Numbered from the stretch's first letter, positions 24,148-32,921 are shown. The stretch: 64,000 nt of DNA from Curtanaerobium respiraculi (GCF_024609215.1 NZ_JANIPD030000012.1:230187-294186), one strand, 5' to 3'. The notes: a model not told the origin generated them from the letters alone. Program-made: numbers and translations.

Positions 24148-24466
24148 GATCTGGACGGACGACCCTGACGGCGGCTCTCGGGCGAATTCGTTCGTGAACC
24201 CGATAAAGATGGCGTTTTCATCACGAACAGCTCGGATTCGAGTGGCCAAGGTGCCGCTACTCGGCCCGACTCAGATCGATGTAGCGGTAGCCGTTGGGGG
24301 TGGTCCCGATTACATCAGCAGCTTCCGCGAGTTCATTAAGAAAGGAATCCGCCGCGTGTACATGCTTCTGGGGCATGGTGCGCCATGGGGCATAGGTATT
24401 TGCTTTGACGTGGTGCGCGGTGCACAATGGCTGAAGCAGACAGCTTTGATTGAACAGGAGAACCTC
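24148..24466. other. Upstream region of the alcohol dehydrogenase, possible decayed gene
   Basis: A frame on the plus strand is continuous with the dehydrogenase but resembles no N-terminal extension of that family. On the minus strand, stretches such as FLNELAEAADVIGTTPNGYR look protein-like but are interrupted. I see no intact gene. A remnant of a divergent regulator is possible. Confidence 0.35.
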
Positions 24467-25651
24467 ATGCTCGGCAACTTCACCTACCATAACCCCACCA
24501 TCGTGCACTTCGGGCCGCAGGCCATCGACCAGCTGGCCGGCGAGCTGGAAAAGTACGGTCCTACCGTCATGCTCACGTACGGCGGCGGCTCCATCAAGCG
24601 CGCCCCGGAAGGACAGAAAAGCCTGTACGACCAAGTGATCGACATCCTGGTCCAGACAGGCAAGACGGTTGTGGAAGAGCCCGGCGTGATGAGCAATCCC
24701 ACCAGCGACAAGCTGATCGAGGGCGCCCAGCTGGCCCGCGAAAACGACGTAGACCTGATCCTGGCCGTGGGCGGCGGCAGCGTGATCGACTACGCCAAAG
24801 GCGTGGCGGTTTCCGCCTGGTGCGACGAAGACCCCTGGGAGAAGTACTACAAGCGCATGGAGTCCCCGGCCAACCGCATCATCCCCGTGGGCGACATCCT
24901 AACCATGAGCGGCACCGGCGGCGAGATGAACGGCGGCTCGGTGATCACCAACCACGAGCAGAAGCTCAAGATCGGCCACGTGTTCGGACCTGAGAACATG
25001 CCCAAGTTCGCCATCATGAACCCGGAGTGGACCTTCACCGTGCCCCCGTACCAGATGCGCGCCGGCATCTTCGACGCCTTCAACCACATTACCGAGACCT
25101 ATTTCTGCGGCACCGACGACAACACGAGCGACTACGTGATGGAAGGGCTCATGCGCTCCCTGATCCATTCCAGCCGCATCGCCATGCAGGACGCGGAGGA
25201 CTACGAGGCGCGCAGCAACATCAGCTGGGTTTCTACCTGGGCGCTGAACACGTTCGTGGGCTGCGGCAAGAACGGAGGCGATTGGGAAGTGCACATGATC
25301 GGCCAGGCCATCGGCGCCTTCACCGACGCTACGCACGGCATGACCCTATCCGCTGTGGCGCTGCCGTATTACCGCCGCGTGATGCCCTACGGCCTGCCCA
25401 AGTTCGCCCGCTTCGCCACCGCGGTGTGGGGCGTGGACCCCGCGGGCAAGACCGAAGAGGAGCTGGCACAGGTGGGCCTGGACACCATGAGCGACTGGAT
25501 GGACGAGATCGGGGCGGTCAAGCATGCCAGCGAGCTGGGCGTGACGCCCGACATGTTCGACGGGATCGCCGACGCCACCTTCCTGTTGACCGGTGGCTAC
25601 AAGCGGCTCACCCATGAAGACGTGGTGGATATCCTGCGTGAGAGCGAATAG
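24467..25651 (+). CDS. Iron-containing alcohol dehydrogenase (butanol dehydrogenase type)
   Basis: This 394-residue group III dehydrogenase of the BDH/YqhD branch has the family opening FTYHNPTIVHFGPQAIDQL and the NAD(P)-binding loop LAVGGGSVIDYAKG. The metal ligands are in GIFDAFNHITETYF (Asp, His) and IGAFTDATHGMTLS plus an earlier His. It would reduce short or medium aldehydes to alcohols with NAD(P)H. The start at 24467 is chosen because CAGGAG lies six bases upstream; the longer open frame has no family match. A terminator follows at 25683. Confidence 0.93.
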   Translation: MLGNFTYHNPTIVHFGPQAIDQLAGELEKYGPTVMLTYGGGSIKRAPEGQKSLYDQVIDILVQTGKTVVEEPGVMSNPTSDKLIEGAQLARENDVDLILAVGGGSVIDYAKGVAVSAWCDEDPWEKYYKRMESPANRIIPVGDILTMSGTGGEMNGGSVITNHEQKLKIGHVFGPENMPKFAIMNPEWTFTVPPYQMRAGIFDAFNHITETYFCGTDDNTSDYVMEGLMRSLIHSSRIAMQDAEDYEARSNISWVSTWALNTFVGCGKNGGDWEVHMIGQAIGAFTDATHGMTLSAVALPYYRRVMPYGLPKFARFATAVWGVDPAGKTEEELAQVGLDTMSDWMDEIGAVKHASELGVTPDMFDGIADATFLLTGGYKRLTHEDVVDILRESE

Positions 25652-25682
25652 AACCGTTAAGTTTTCAGCGCGGAGCACGTGG

Positions 25683-25722
25683 ACAGGCCGATACCCCTTT
25701 TGCGGGCGTCGGCCTGTTTCTT
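25683..25722 (+). terminator. Terminator of the alcohol dehydrogenase gene
   Basis: ACAGGCCGATACCC pairs with GGGCGTCGGCCTGT (one mismatch, one wobble), followed by TTCTT. Confidence 0.75.
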
Positions 25723-25754
25723 GAGTGGCTCAGCTAGGAAGGTGGCCGCATAAG

Positions 25755-25844
25755 TCATAGAGACTGCCTACGATCTCTTCCTAATGATCCAGCGGGACTA
25801 CGGCCTATCCGATGTCGGCAAGGGCTTGCTGCGCAGCTTCCTCT
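25755..25844 (+). pseudogene. Possible C-terminal stub of a regulator
   Basis: The frame reads VIETAYDLFLMIQRDYGL and then SDVGKGLLRSFL before a stop. The pattern resembles the end of a LysR substrate-binding domain, but no upstream part exists. This is a weak call made by eye. Confidence 0.2.
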
Positions 25845-25858
25845 AGCGAGCGGGCCTA

Positions 25859-26190
25859 TTCGAACAGGTCGAGCAGCTCTTGGCGCGAGTGCACATCGAG
25901 TTTTTGGTAGATGTGCTTCACATGAGTGGCTACGGTGTTTTTGGAAAGCACCAGCTCGTCGCGAATATAGGGCTGCGAGCGGCCGCGTGCGAGGAAGGCA
26001 AGGATCTCGCTTTCTCGATGGGATAGGGCGCTTGATTCTGCAAGCTCCGTGCAGCGCTGGTCGATGTGCGATTCGCGGGGATCGGTTTGAACGGGCTCGG
26101 CATTTGCGGGCTGGGTGCCTACCGGGCATGCCTTTTCTGGAATGCGGGGTAGAAGGAGCACGGCGAAGGAAACCAAGCAGATGCGCATAC
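25859..26190 (-). pseudogene. Truncated LuxR-type regulator (C-terminal HTH only)
   Basis: On the minus strand the last membrane helix (RMRICLVSFAVLLLPRIP), a linker, and a full LuxR HTH remain. The HTH is SALSHRESEILAFLARGRSQ, then ELVLSKNTVATHVKHIYQ, then KLDVHSRQELLDLFE. The 11 or so upstream membrane helices of this family are missing. The upstream reading frame becomes antisense to a flavoprotein remnant at 26,195. The regulator and flavoprotein meet head to head near 26,190, as expected if one deletion removed both N-terminal parts of a divergent pair. Confidence 0.75.
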
Positions 26191-26194
26191 GACC

Positions 26195-26560
26195 ATGACG
26201 GCGGATGCAAAAAGGGCCTTCCTGGAAACCTGCGAGCGCCAGAACACTAACTTCGACGCTCAGGTTGATCCCGACTTCGGTAAGGAGGCTTTCCGCCTGT
26301 CCGCGCTGCGCGCCCCCCCTCCTTTCTACGCGAGCGTGAAGAACTGCGGCCTTACGCTGGCCACGATCGACGGCATTACCGTGAATCACGACCTGCAGCC
26401 CGTGATGGCAGACGGCACCGTGATCGAAGGTGTTCGCGTGGTGGGCAACGACCAGGGCGGCTTCTACGCCGGCACGTACCCGAACCTTGCTGCTGGCCTG
26501 AATGCCGGCCGTTGCGCCACGTTCGGCCGCATGGCGGGCAAAGCGCTGGCAACCGCGTAG
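26195..26560 (+). pseudogene. C-terminal remnant of an Fcc3-like FAD reductase
   Basis: The 121 codons match the C-terminal end of flavocytochrome-c-type fumarate, urocanate and related reductases. They show VDPDFGKEAFRLSALRAPPP, TLATIDGITVNHDLQPV and RVVGNDQGGFYAGTYPN, the latter being the FAD-contact region. The FAD N-terminal domain and substrate site are missing, so it is not functional. Eggerthellaceae carry many such reductases, commonly beside a divergent LuxR gene, and that pairing is seen here in truncated form. Confidence 0.78.
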
Positions 26561-26719
26561 GCGCGTCTTTCCCCAACGATTTCCCCTCCCATTCGGTGGC
26601 ATTCCCTGCAAAGGAGAGTGCCGCCGTTTTAATTCATAGGTCTCTTCAACCCTGCCCTCTACACGAAGCGCGAGAGGAAAAAACTACCCGCTATGTGGGC
26701 GGTCCTGCAATCGGGAGGG

Positions 26720-27022
26720 GCCAGTTCGGGGACTTTCCAGCTTTGACGGGACCTGAGGGCGCGATATGGGGGGATCCCGGGCCAACTTCGGGGGTTTCCA
26801 GCCTTTTCTCCAGCTGGCCCGACCCTGCGATTTTGCGCATGCCGAGCGGAAGCCCTTTTTACGCCTCGTTGACCTGGCCGAATGCCGGAATGGATGTTTC
26901 CCTGCGAGGGAGGGGGAGGGCACTTCAGCTTCCGAGAAGGCTGGAAACCCCCGAAGTTGGCCCATGGAGCGGCTTTTCCAGGCATCCAGGTCCGGAAAAG
27001 GTTGGAAACCTCCGATGTTGGC
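26720..27022. repeat. Four-copy cluster of the dispersed 22-28 bp repeat (cluster 2)
   Basis: Copies at 26720-26741 and 26781-26802 are in one orientation, and 26940-26961 and 27001-27022 in the other. Each pair is again spaced exactly 61 bases start to start. The core is CCAACTTCGGGGGTTTCCAG with a few changes, and is usually followed by CTTTTC or CTTCTC. The intervening 39-base sequences differ from those of cluster 1. The central gap is 137 bases here versus 105 in cluster 1. Confidence 0.9.
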
Positions 27023-27260
27023 CCCTGCGGTGCGCGTCCAGATCGCGACGGGGGACGAGGTCTTCGCTCGAAAAAGCATATGGCCCGCGATCCCGGACTT
27101 CTGGTAGTGTTACATGCACTCGGAAGCGCCGCTGCGCGACGCTCAACCCCTCCCTCGCAAGCTCGGTCGGGCAGAATGCTGCAAATGCTTATCGAGCGTT
27201 TGCTTGACGCATTTCCACCTCATCGGTTCGAATCCACGGGGATGGCCCCTGCAACGGGAA

Positions 27261-27281
27261 GCGCCCCCGGGCCGGGGGCGC
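27261..27281 (-). terminator. Hairpin downstream of tRNA-Ser(GCT)
   Basis: GCGCCCCC and GGGGGCGC form an 8-bp GC-rich stem. On the minus strand it follows the tRNA by about 10 bases, with TTCCC after it. Confidence 0.6.
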
Positions 27282-27290
27282 GTTCGGTTC

Positions 27291-27381
27291 TGGCGGAGAG
27301 ATGGGGATTCGAACCCCAGAAGCTCTTGTGGAGCTTACTCGCTTAGCAGGCGAGCACCTTCGGCCTCTCGGTCATCTCTCC
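27291..27381 (-). tRNA. tRNA-Ser (anticodon GCT)
   Basis: On the minus strand the acceptor GGAGAGA pairs with TCTCTCC. The anticodon stem CTCGC/GCGAG encloses CTGCTAA, giving anticodon GCT. A long variable arm and encoded CCA are present. It is 91 bases long. Confidence 0.95.
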
Positions 27382-27458
27382 GCGTTATGCCGCATCTTGA
27401 AAGATGCGTTCCGGTATGGTACCGCCAACCTTGGTGCTTTGCAAGCATCGTTTTCGCC

Positions 27459-27464
27459 TATAAT
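27459..27464 (+). promoter_or_regulatory. -10 box of a leaderless transcript (DUF2207 gene)
   Basis: A consensus TATAAT lies six bases before ATG 27471, so the predicted transcription start falls at or next to the start codon. No binding site is present. A clear -35 at normal spacing is not seen. Confidence 0.65.
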
Positions 27465-27470
27465 CGAGCC

Positions 27471-29108
27471 ATGTGTGCGAAAAGCTCGATACGGCATCCG
27501 GCGTTGGCGGTTCTTCTGCTTGCGGCAGCGTGCCTGTGCATATGCGCGTTTCCACGACCCGCGCTGGCGAAAACCTATACCAGCCCGCAGACCGCCATCA
27601 CGGCGGATGCCCAAAGCGATGGCAGCTTGCGCGTGGTCGAGCGACGTACGTTCCAGTTCGATGGATCGTTCACCCGTGTGTGGTGGGAGATCAAAAACGA
27701 CTTTACCGTCAACGACGTGCAAATCGGCGAAGTGGATGAAAATGGGGAAGTCCAGTTCCGCACGCTTCCCGAGGCGGCGTTCGACACCGACTGGCGCGAG
27801 CAGGGCGGTCCAGGCGGGTTTTGCTGGTCGCACGACAAAGGATGGAATTCCCTGTACGTGTTCTTCCAGGAATCCGACACCACCGCGGTCATCAGCATCG
27901 ACTACACAGTTAAGGACGCCGTGACTGCTTATAAGGATTGCGCCGATCTGTATTGGACGATCGTAGGGGACGGATGGAACGTTGATTCCGATAACGTGAC
28001 CTGCACGATAACGATGCCCGTCCCCGCCGGCGTGCATCCGGTGCCCAGCAGCACCGTGTACGCATGGGGCCACGGGCCGGAAAACGGGACGCTTGCGTTC
28101 AACGAGTCCGCCACCGCGGTCACGTACAACATCGAAAGCGTTCGGGCGGGAACGTACAACGACGCTCGCGTGGTCTTCCCGCGCAGCTGGCTGACCAGCA
28201 TCAAGGCTGATCAGTTGAAGGCGCACGGCAACGATTCCAATCTGGAGCACATCATCTCCGGCGAAAAGGAATGGGCGGACGAATTCAACTGGCAAAGCAG
28301 ATGGCGGGCCGTGTTCCTCATCGTAGCGGGAACGATCTCGCTCGCGCTGATCGTTTGGGCGTTCCTCATGTGGCTGCGGCACGGGCGCGATCGCAAGCCC
28401 CGCTTCGCTGACGAATATTGGCAAACCGATCCCGGCGAGGGCATCCATCCATGCATCGCCGTGCGCATCTCGCGGTACGGCGGCGCGGAGTCCGGTCGCG
28501 ACGCGCGTGGGGCATTGCTGAGGCTGGTGGAAAAAGGCGCGGTCCGCATGGCGGGCCCATGGTCGGAAGACCCGGTTTTCGTTCGCGAAACTTCGGCCGG
28601 CGGTCACGTGTTAGACGCACTCGACCGTGCGACCCTCGATTTCGCCTTCGGCGACGTCGTGCGGGGAGGGGACGCCGTCCACCTGAGCGAGATCGAAGGG
28701 AGGATCGCGCGGGCGAAGCGGAGCGCAAGCGATGGGAAGGCCCCGTGGGAGAGGGCTCTCGACGCCGAGATTGCTTCTAAGGGGTATTTCGATCCGGAGG
28801 CCGCCGCTTGGCAGACGCGTTTGGCTATTACCGGGCTCATCGTGCTCGCGATGGCTCTGGGGATCGACTTCGTATCCGGCGGGCATTGGTGCGTGCTCCT
28901 GTGGGCACCGGCGAGCATCGCCCTGCTGTTGCTCTCCACGATCATGCCCCGCCGGTCGGCCGAGGCGACTGAAATCTGCGCGCGCACCCAGGCGCTGCGT
29001 CGATGGATGACATCCCGTGCTGCATCCGGCGTGCCCCCCTGCGAGGGGGAAAGCTGGCCGGACTGCCCCGTTTACGCATATCTCTTCGGCATCGCATCGG
29101 CGAGCTAG
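27471..29108 (+). CDS. DUF2207 membrane protein
   Basis: This 545-residue protein has a signal peptide (about residues 1-33, ending RPALA). A large extracellular beta-rich DUF2207 domain follows, with RVVERRTFQFDGSFTRVWWE and DLYWTIVGDGWNVDSDNVTC. A membrane helix (AVFLIVAGTISLALIVWAF) comes next, then a cytoplasmic winged-helix-like region with GALLRLVEKGAVRM. Two more helices near residue 460 (LAITGLIVLAMALGIDF) precede the tail. The family is widespread in Gram-positive bacteria and its role is not established. The start at 27471 is supported by the adjacent promoter. The shikimate-kinase-like gene follows 12 bases later, so they are probably co-transcribed. Confidence 0.85.
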   Translation: MCAKSSIRHPALAVLLLAAACLCICAFPRPALAKTYTSPQTAITADAQSDGSLRVVERRTFQFDGSFTRVWWEIKNDFTVNDVQIGEVDENGEVQFRTLPEAAFDTDWREQGGPGGFCWSHDKGWNSLYVFFQESDTTAVISIDYTVKDAVTAYKDCADLYWTIVGDGWNVDSDNVTCTITMPVPAGVHPVPSSTVYAWGHGPENGTLAFNESATAVTYNIESVRAGTYNDARVVFPRSWLTSIKADQLKAHGNDSNLEHIISGEKEWADEFNWQSRWRAVFLIVAGTISLALIVWAFLMWLRHGRDRKPRFADEYWQTDPGEGIHPCIAVRISRYGGAESGRDARGALLRLVEKGAVRMAGPWSEDPVFVRETSAGGHVLDALDRATLDFAFGDVVRGGDAVHLSEIEGRIARAKRSASDGKAPWERALDAEIASKGYFDPEAAAWQTRLAITGLIVLAMALGIDFVSGGHWCVLLWAPASIALLLLSTIMPRRSAEATEICARTQALRRWMTSRAASGVPPCEGESWPDCPVYAYLFGIASAS

Positions 29109-29120
29109 CGGGAGGAATCC

Positions 29121-29642
29121 ATGGCCGGAACCGACAACATCATCCTCATCGGCATGCCTGGATCGGGCAAGAGCACGCTGGGCGTCGTCTTGGCGAAGAT
29201 CATCGGGTACGATTTCCTCGATGTCGACATCCTCATGCAGAACCAGTGCGGCACGACGCTCCCGAAGCTGATCGAGGAGAAGGGTGCCGAGGGGTTCATC
29301 GAGGTGGAGGGCGACGTGGCGCACGGCATCGAAGCGGAACGCACGGTGATCAGCCCGGGCGGGTCGATCGTGTATTCCGATGCGGCGATGAGGCACCTCG
29401 CCGAAATCGGAACCATCGTCTACTTGAGGATCTCGCTCGAAGAGTTGGAGATCCGGCTCGGCGGACTTCACGAGCGCGGCGTCGTCATGCGCGAGGGCAT
29501 GGGCGAGCTCATGGATATCTATCGGGAGCGCCTGCCCCTGTACGAGCGCTATGCGGAGGTAACCCTCGACGTCGACGGTCTGACCGTCCGCGATGCAGCG
29601 GCCGAACTTGTGGAAAGGCTTTCCCTGACCGCGCTTCGATAA
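29121..29642 (+). CDS. Shikimate-kinase-like P-loop kinase
   Basis: This 173-residue protein has the shikimate kinase fold. The Walker A is GMPGSGKSTLG, the Mg/substrate aspartates are in FLDVDILM, and the lid and tail are RERLPLYERYAEVTLDVD. The canonical GFRxxE motif, whose Arg contacts shikimate, reads GFIEVEG here. The glycine motif is PGGS instead of TGGG. It may therefore act on another small alcohol or acid, or be a divergent AroK. No other aromatic-pathway gene adjoins it. GGAGGAA lies just before ATG 29121. Confidence 0.75.
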   Translation: MAGTDNIILIGMPGSGKSTLGVVLAKIIGYDFLDVDILMQNQCGTTLPKLIEEKGAEGFIEVEGDVAHGIEAERTVISPGGSIVYSDAAMRHLAEIGTIVYLRISLEELEIRLGGLHERGVVMREGMGELMDIYRERLPLYERYAEVTLDVDGLTVRDAAAELVERLSLTALR

Positions 29643-29643
29643 G

Positions 29644-29671
29644 CGGGGCGCTTGTCGGCAAGCGCCCCGCA
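29644..29671 (+). terminator. Perfect 12-bp hairpin after the kinase gene
   Basis: GCGGGGCGCTTG and CAAGCGCCCCGC form a perfect stem with loop TCGG. There is no T run, so termination strength is uncertain. Confidence 0.6.
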
Positions 29672-29726
29672 AACGGGCATGGCGCCCCCAGGCGGACGAC
29701 GATCGCGCCGCATGCAGCCGGCCCAT

Positions 29727-29864
29727 CCCCCGCGAGGCTGTCTAGAAACTCTTATCAATCTGTTCAAACATACATACATAATATAGTATCTATATGTTTC
29801 TTAAAATACTATATATCGTATAAGCAGAAGTCTCAGAGGGAGTTTTTAGACAGCCTCGCGGGGG
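29727..29864. mobile_element. AT-rich MITE-like element, copy 2
   Basis: The 25-base ends (starting CCCCCGCGAGGCTGTCTAG and ending GACAGCCTCGCGGGGG) are inverted repeats with one mismatch. The AT-rich interior with TACATACATAATATAG and ACTATATATCGTATA matches copy 1 at 2450-2561. It has no coding capacity. The outer GC-rich part of the ends is not shared by copy 1. Confidence 0.65.
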
Positions 29865-29993
29865 TTCAGCCGGGCGAATTGTCCGAAACGGCTATCAACG
29901 ACCATCAGCCATTTCCGCTTCGGATGCGCCCATGCCGGCATCCCATCCAGGTTCGATTCGCCTGCAAGCAGATCTCAAGGAAGAAAAGAAAAG

Positions 29994-30069
29994 TGGTGCC
30001 CCCGGACGGAATCGAACCGCCGACACTCGGTTTAGGAAACCGATGCTCTATCCCCTGAGCTACGAGGGC
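29994..30069 (-). tRNA. tRNA-Arg (anticodon CCT)
   Basis: On the minus strand GCCCTCG pairs with CGGGGGC, the D stem is GCTC/GAGC, and the anticodon stem TCGGT/ACCGA encloses TTCCTAA, giving anticodon CCT. CCA is encoded. The 5' half is overlapped by the 3' end of the YfhO-like gene on the same strand, whose TAA stop lies in the anticodon loop. Confidence 0.95.
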
Positions 30070-32914
30070 GCACGGGGATTCTAGCATAACGGTGCCGAAT
30101 CAGCACAAGCAAGGCCAAGACAGCCAGGCTCGCGACCGAAATCTTCGCACCTTCTCGCAGGCCGGGCGTCTCATACTCCAAGCGCACGTCGTGATGCCCC
30201 TCGTCCAGCATGATCCCCATGAACGCGGTGTTCACCTCGTGCACCGGGGCCTCTTCGCCGTCCACGTACGCCTTCCAGCCTTTGGAATACGGCACGGACA
30301 GGTAGAGCATCTTCCGGCTGGAAACATCGATCGATCCGCTCAGCTGGTCGGTGCCACGCTCGACGTTCTGCAGCGTTTCCTCCCCCAGTTTGGAGATCAT
30401 CTTGTTCACGTTGTTCATCGGCTGGCATATCACGCGCAACTCGTCGAGCGAATAGTCGCCCGGGTTGGGGAAGGTGATGGTGATCTTGCTTTGCGCATCC
30501 TCCGAGTACCCGAGATTCGCAAGCCACGTGCTCTTGCCGCCGTACATGTGGTTCGTGATGGTCCCGTTGGTGATGCGCCGCCCCTCGCCGCCCTTGTCGG
30601 CCTGCAGGTTGATCGCGTAGTTGTCGATCGTGGACGTGGTGACGTCCTGCAGTGTCAAAACCGCCTGCTGCCATAAGGGATAGCGCTGGAATGCGGCCGA
30701 TGAGACCTTCTGGGAAGGCAGCTGGGGGGAGAATTGCAGATTCTGCATGTACACGTACGTTTCCGAGTTGGGGAGGGCGTCTTTCAAATTGAGCGTTATC
30801 CAGGCATCTTTGGAGGAAACGCGGATAGTGTCCCCCAGCAGGGATACACCCGACGAGTACGTGGGCGTGTACTTGATGGTTTCCGCCGCCAGGCCCGCCT
30901 GCTCGGCGGACGCCGCTGGCGGCAGATCGACCGCATCCGCGTCCTCATCGTCCACCACGGCTCCTAACAGGAGGGCCTGCTGCCGTTCGGCGGGCGTCAT
31001 CTCCAAGTAGTCGCTGCGCATGATCATGGAATGGTAGGTGTAGCCGATGGGCAGCGGATGGTCGCCCTGCGCGACCGCATAGGTGGTGTTGCCGAATTTC
31101 CCCGAGGTCACCGCGTCGCTTGAGTTGTAGTTGTACGGCAGGGTCTCCTTGTTGTCCTTAGGGTACAGGTAGTATTTCACGCCCGCGATCTCCTCGAGAA
31201 TCGTGCGCGCGCCCAGCGATTTGTACGAGAAATTGACGTTGTCTTCCACGATGCCCATCTCGGTGTGGAAGCGGTCCACGTCGTCGTTGTAGAGGCTCGT
31301 GTAGAAGTCGATGCCCGAAATGCCCAGGACCAGGCTGTCGTTCGTGCTGCGCGAGCTCATGGGGGAGGCGTCGTAGCGCCAGTACCCATCGGAGTCGTCG
31401 ACCTTCGCAATCAGCGAGTTGGGCGATTCGGAGGTGAGCATATCGTACGACGTTCCAAAGGCCGTCGAGTGCTTCGCCCAACCCCCTTCACCGCCATCGA
31501 TGAAATAGAAGCCGTTGATCCCGACGCTCAACGCGATGCACATGAGGAGCGCCATGCCGCGTTTTTTCCGATGCAGATTCGGGGTGAAGAGGATGCCGCA
31601 GAAGATGAGGGTCACGAGCAGGGCCGCCATCGTGCGCTCGGTGCGCGCTTCGGGGAGCAGGAATACGATGACGGTGTACACTATCAGGCCGGTGAGGACG
31701 AATTTCACCTGGCGCCTGCTTGCGTTCAGCAGCGTGGGGAGCTCCATCACCACGATGGAGCAGACGAGCAGCGCATACGCCCACGACCAGCGATTCGTCG
31801 CGTAGTTGAAGCCGTTCATGATGCTGCCGGCGAGCGGGATGAAGAACGCCGCGGTCATCACGAGGAAGCTGATCTTGAGCGTTCTACGCCGGTCATGCTC
31901 GCTGAACAGGAGCAGGCAGGCGATGAGGACGATACCGCCGTACCCGATTTGGCAGTCGCTCCCGACGCTCGCGTTCGAGATGAAGCCGGAGATGAGCCCC
32001 TGGTAGTACTGCGGGGTGTACAGCAGCGGGATCTCCACCTCGCGCTTGGTGACGCGGTCCATCCCCATCAGGGCTTGGATTTCTGGCACTAAGATCCACG
32101 CGGCAAGACCGGCGGCAAGCACGAGGTATGCGGCGAAGGTCAGTGTCCATTTGACCAGGGAGAGGACGGTTTGACGGCCATAGGTCTGGTATACGCGAAC
32201 GATGCAGAAGGGCACAAGGAGGATGCACGCCATGTACGAGAAATAGTACGAAACGGTGAAGAATAGGAACGCGATGGCGAGGAAGAGGTAGGGGCGTTCG
32301 TGTACGATGATCTTCTCCGCCCCCAACAGCAGCAAGGGGAAGAGCACCAACGGAGCGCAGCCGCCCGGCCAGATGCAGGCGTACAGGCTCGTCACCGACA
32401 GGCTGTACAGCAGTGCCCCGCAGAGGATGGGGAATCGCGCCGCCACGTAGCGGCGGACGAAGAGCGAGAACGCGACCCCGGCAAGGTACATGCGCAGGAT
32501 GATGGTGAACTGGTACATCCACTGCGTCGCCTCGCCCACGGCGAAGGCGGACAGCAGGTTGACGGGATCGAGCACCACGTCCAGGGAAAGCAGGACGTCC
32601 GATCCGTATCCCAAGTTCCATTCCCATAAGGCGAATTGCAGTCCCTGCCCCTGCAACAGGGAATCCCAGGCGCTGCGCAGCCATTCGCCTTCGTATATGA
32701 AGAAGGGGTAGTACTGCCCTAAGCCGTCCACGGTCCACATGATCGATTTCCCGTTGAAAGGGTACGCGATCACCGTGAACGCGCAGCAGACGAGGAAGAG
32801 CACCGTGTAGACGATCCAGTACGAGGCACGCTGCCGTTTCGGGGTCGCGGAACCCCAGTCGCGCAGGGCGTCGGCGCGAGCTACCAGCCAGTTGGAAACG
32901 TCGTCTAAAACCAT
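30032..32914 (-). CDS. YfhO-family membrane glycosyltransferase (paralogue 1)
   Basis: This 960-residue protein is a large polytopic membrane protein of the YfhO family (GT-C-like). After a 40-residue cytoplasmic start come about 12 helices; the first extracytoplasmic loop holds SIMWTVDGLGQYYPFFIYEG and WEWNLGYGSDVLLSLDVVLD. A large extracellular beta-rich domain follows (from about residue 520), and a final helix near the C terminus. Bacillus YfhO is thought to transfer a sugar from an undecaprenyl carrier to lipoteichoic acid. ATG 32914 lies seven bases after TATAAT, suggesting a leaderless mRNA. The C-terminal residues RPRSSGDRASVS are encoded inside the tRNA-Arg gene. Its paralogue is at 38,527. 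Confidence 0.85.
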   Translation of the reverse strand: MVLDDVSNWLVARADALRDWGSATPKRQRASYWIVYTVLFLVCCAFTVIAYPFNGKSIMWTVDGLGQYYPFFIYEGEWLRSAWDSLLQGQGLQFALWEWNLGYGSDVLLSLDVVLDPVNLLSAFAVGEATQWMYQFTIILRMYLAGVAFSLFVRRYVAARFPILCGALLYSLSVTSLYACIWPGGCAPLVLFPLLLLGAEKIIVHERPYLFLAIAFLFFTVSYYFSYMACILLVPFCIVRVYQTYGRQTVLSLVKWTLTFAAYLVLAAGLAAWILVPEIQALMGMDRVTKREVEIPLLYTPQYYQGLISGFISNASVGSDCQIGYGGIVLIACLLLFSEHDRRRTLKISFLVMTAAFFIPLAGSIMNGFNYATNRWSWAYALLVCSIVVMELPTLLNASRRQVKFVLTGLIVYTVIVFLLPEARTERTMAALLVTLIFCGILFTPNLHRKKRGMALLMCIALSVGINGFYFIDGGEGGWAKHSTAFGTSYDMLTSESPNSLIAKVDDSDGYWRYDASPMSSRSTNDSLVLGISGIDFYTSLYNDDVDRFHTEMGIVEDNVNFSYKSLGARTILEEIAGVKYYLYPKDNKETLPYNYNSSDAVTSGKFGNTTYAVAQGDHPLPIGYTYHSMIMRSDYLEMTPAERQQALLLGAVVDDEDADAVDLPPAASAEQAGLAAETIKYTPTYSSGVSLLGDTIRVSSKDAWITLNLKDALPNSETYVYMQNLQFSPQLPSQKVSSAAFQRYPLWQQAVLTLQDVTTSTIDNYAINLQADKGGEGRRITNGTITNHMYGGKSTWLANLGYSEDAQSKITITFPNPGDYSLDELRVICQPMNNVNKMISKLGEETLQNVERGTDQLSGSIDVSSRKMLYLSVPYSKGWKAYVDGEEAPVHEVNTAFMGIMLDEGHHDVRLEYETPGLREGAKISVASLAVLALLVLIRHRYARIPVRPRSSGDRASVS

Positions 32915-32921
32915 GCGGCAG

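Larger units (their letters stand above)
26561..27290. other. Non-coding region with repeat cluster 2
   Basis: No gene is recognised. The four repeats at 26,720-27,022 fill the middle. A T-arm-like GGTTCGAATCC at about 27,225 is not part of a foldable tRNA. Confidence 0.5.

Noticed and set aside
24146-24466. 107-codon extension of the alcohol dehydrogenase
   Set aside because: The family starts near the FTYHNPTIVHFG motif and a ribosome binding site precedes ATG 24467. The extension has no family match.
27200-27260. T-arm-like GGTTCGAATCC suggesting another tRNA
   Set aside because: No matching acceptor or anticodon stem can be drawn upstream.
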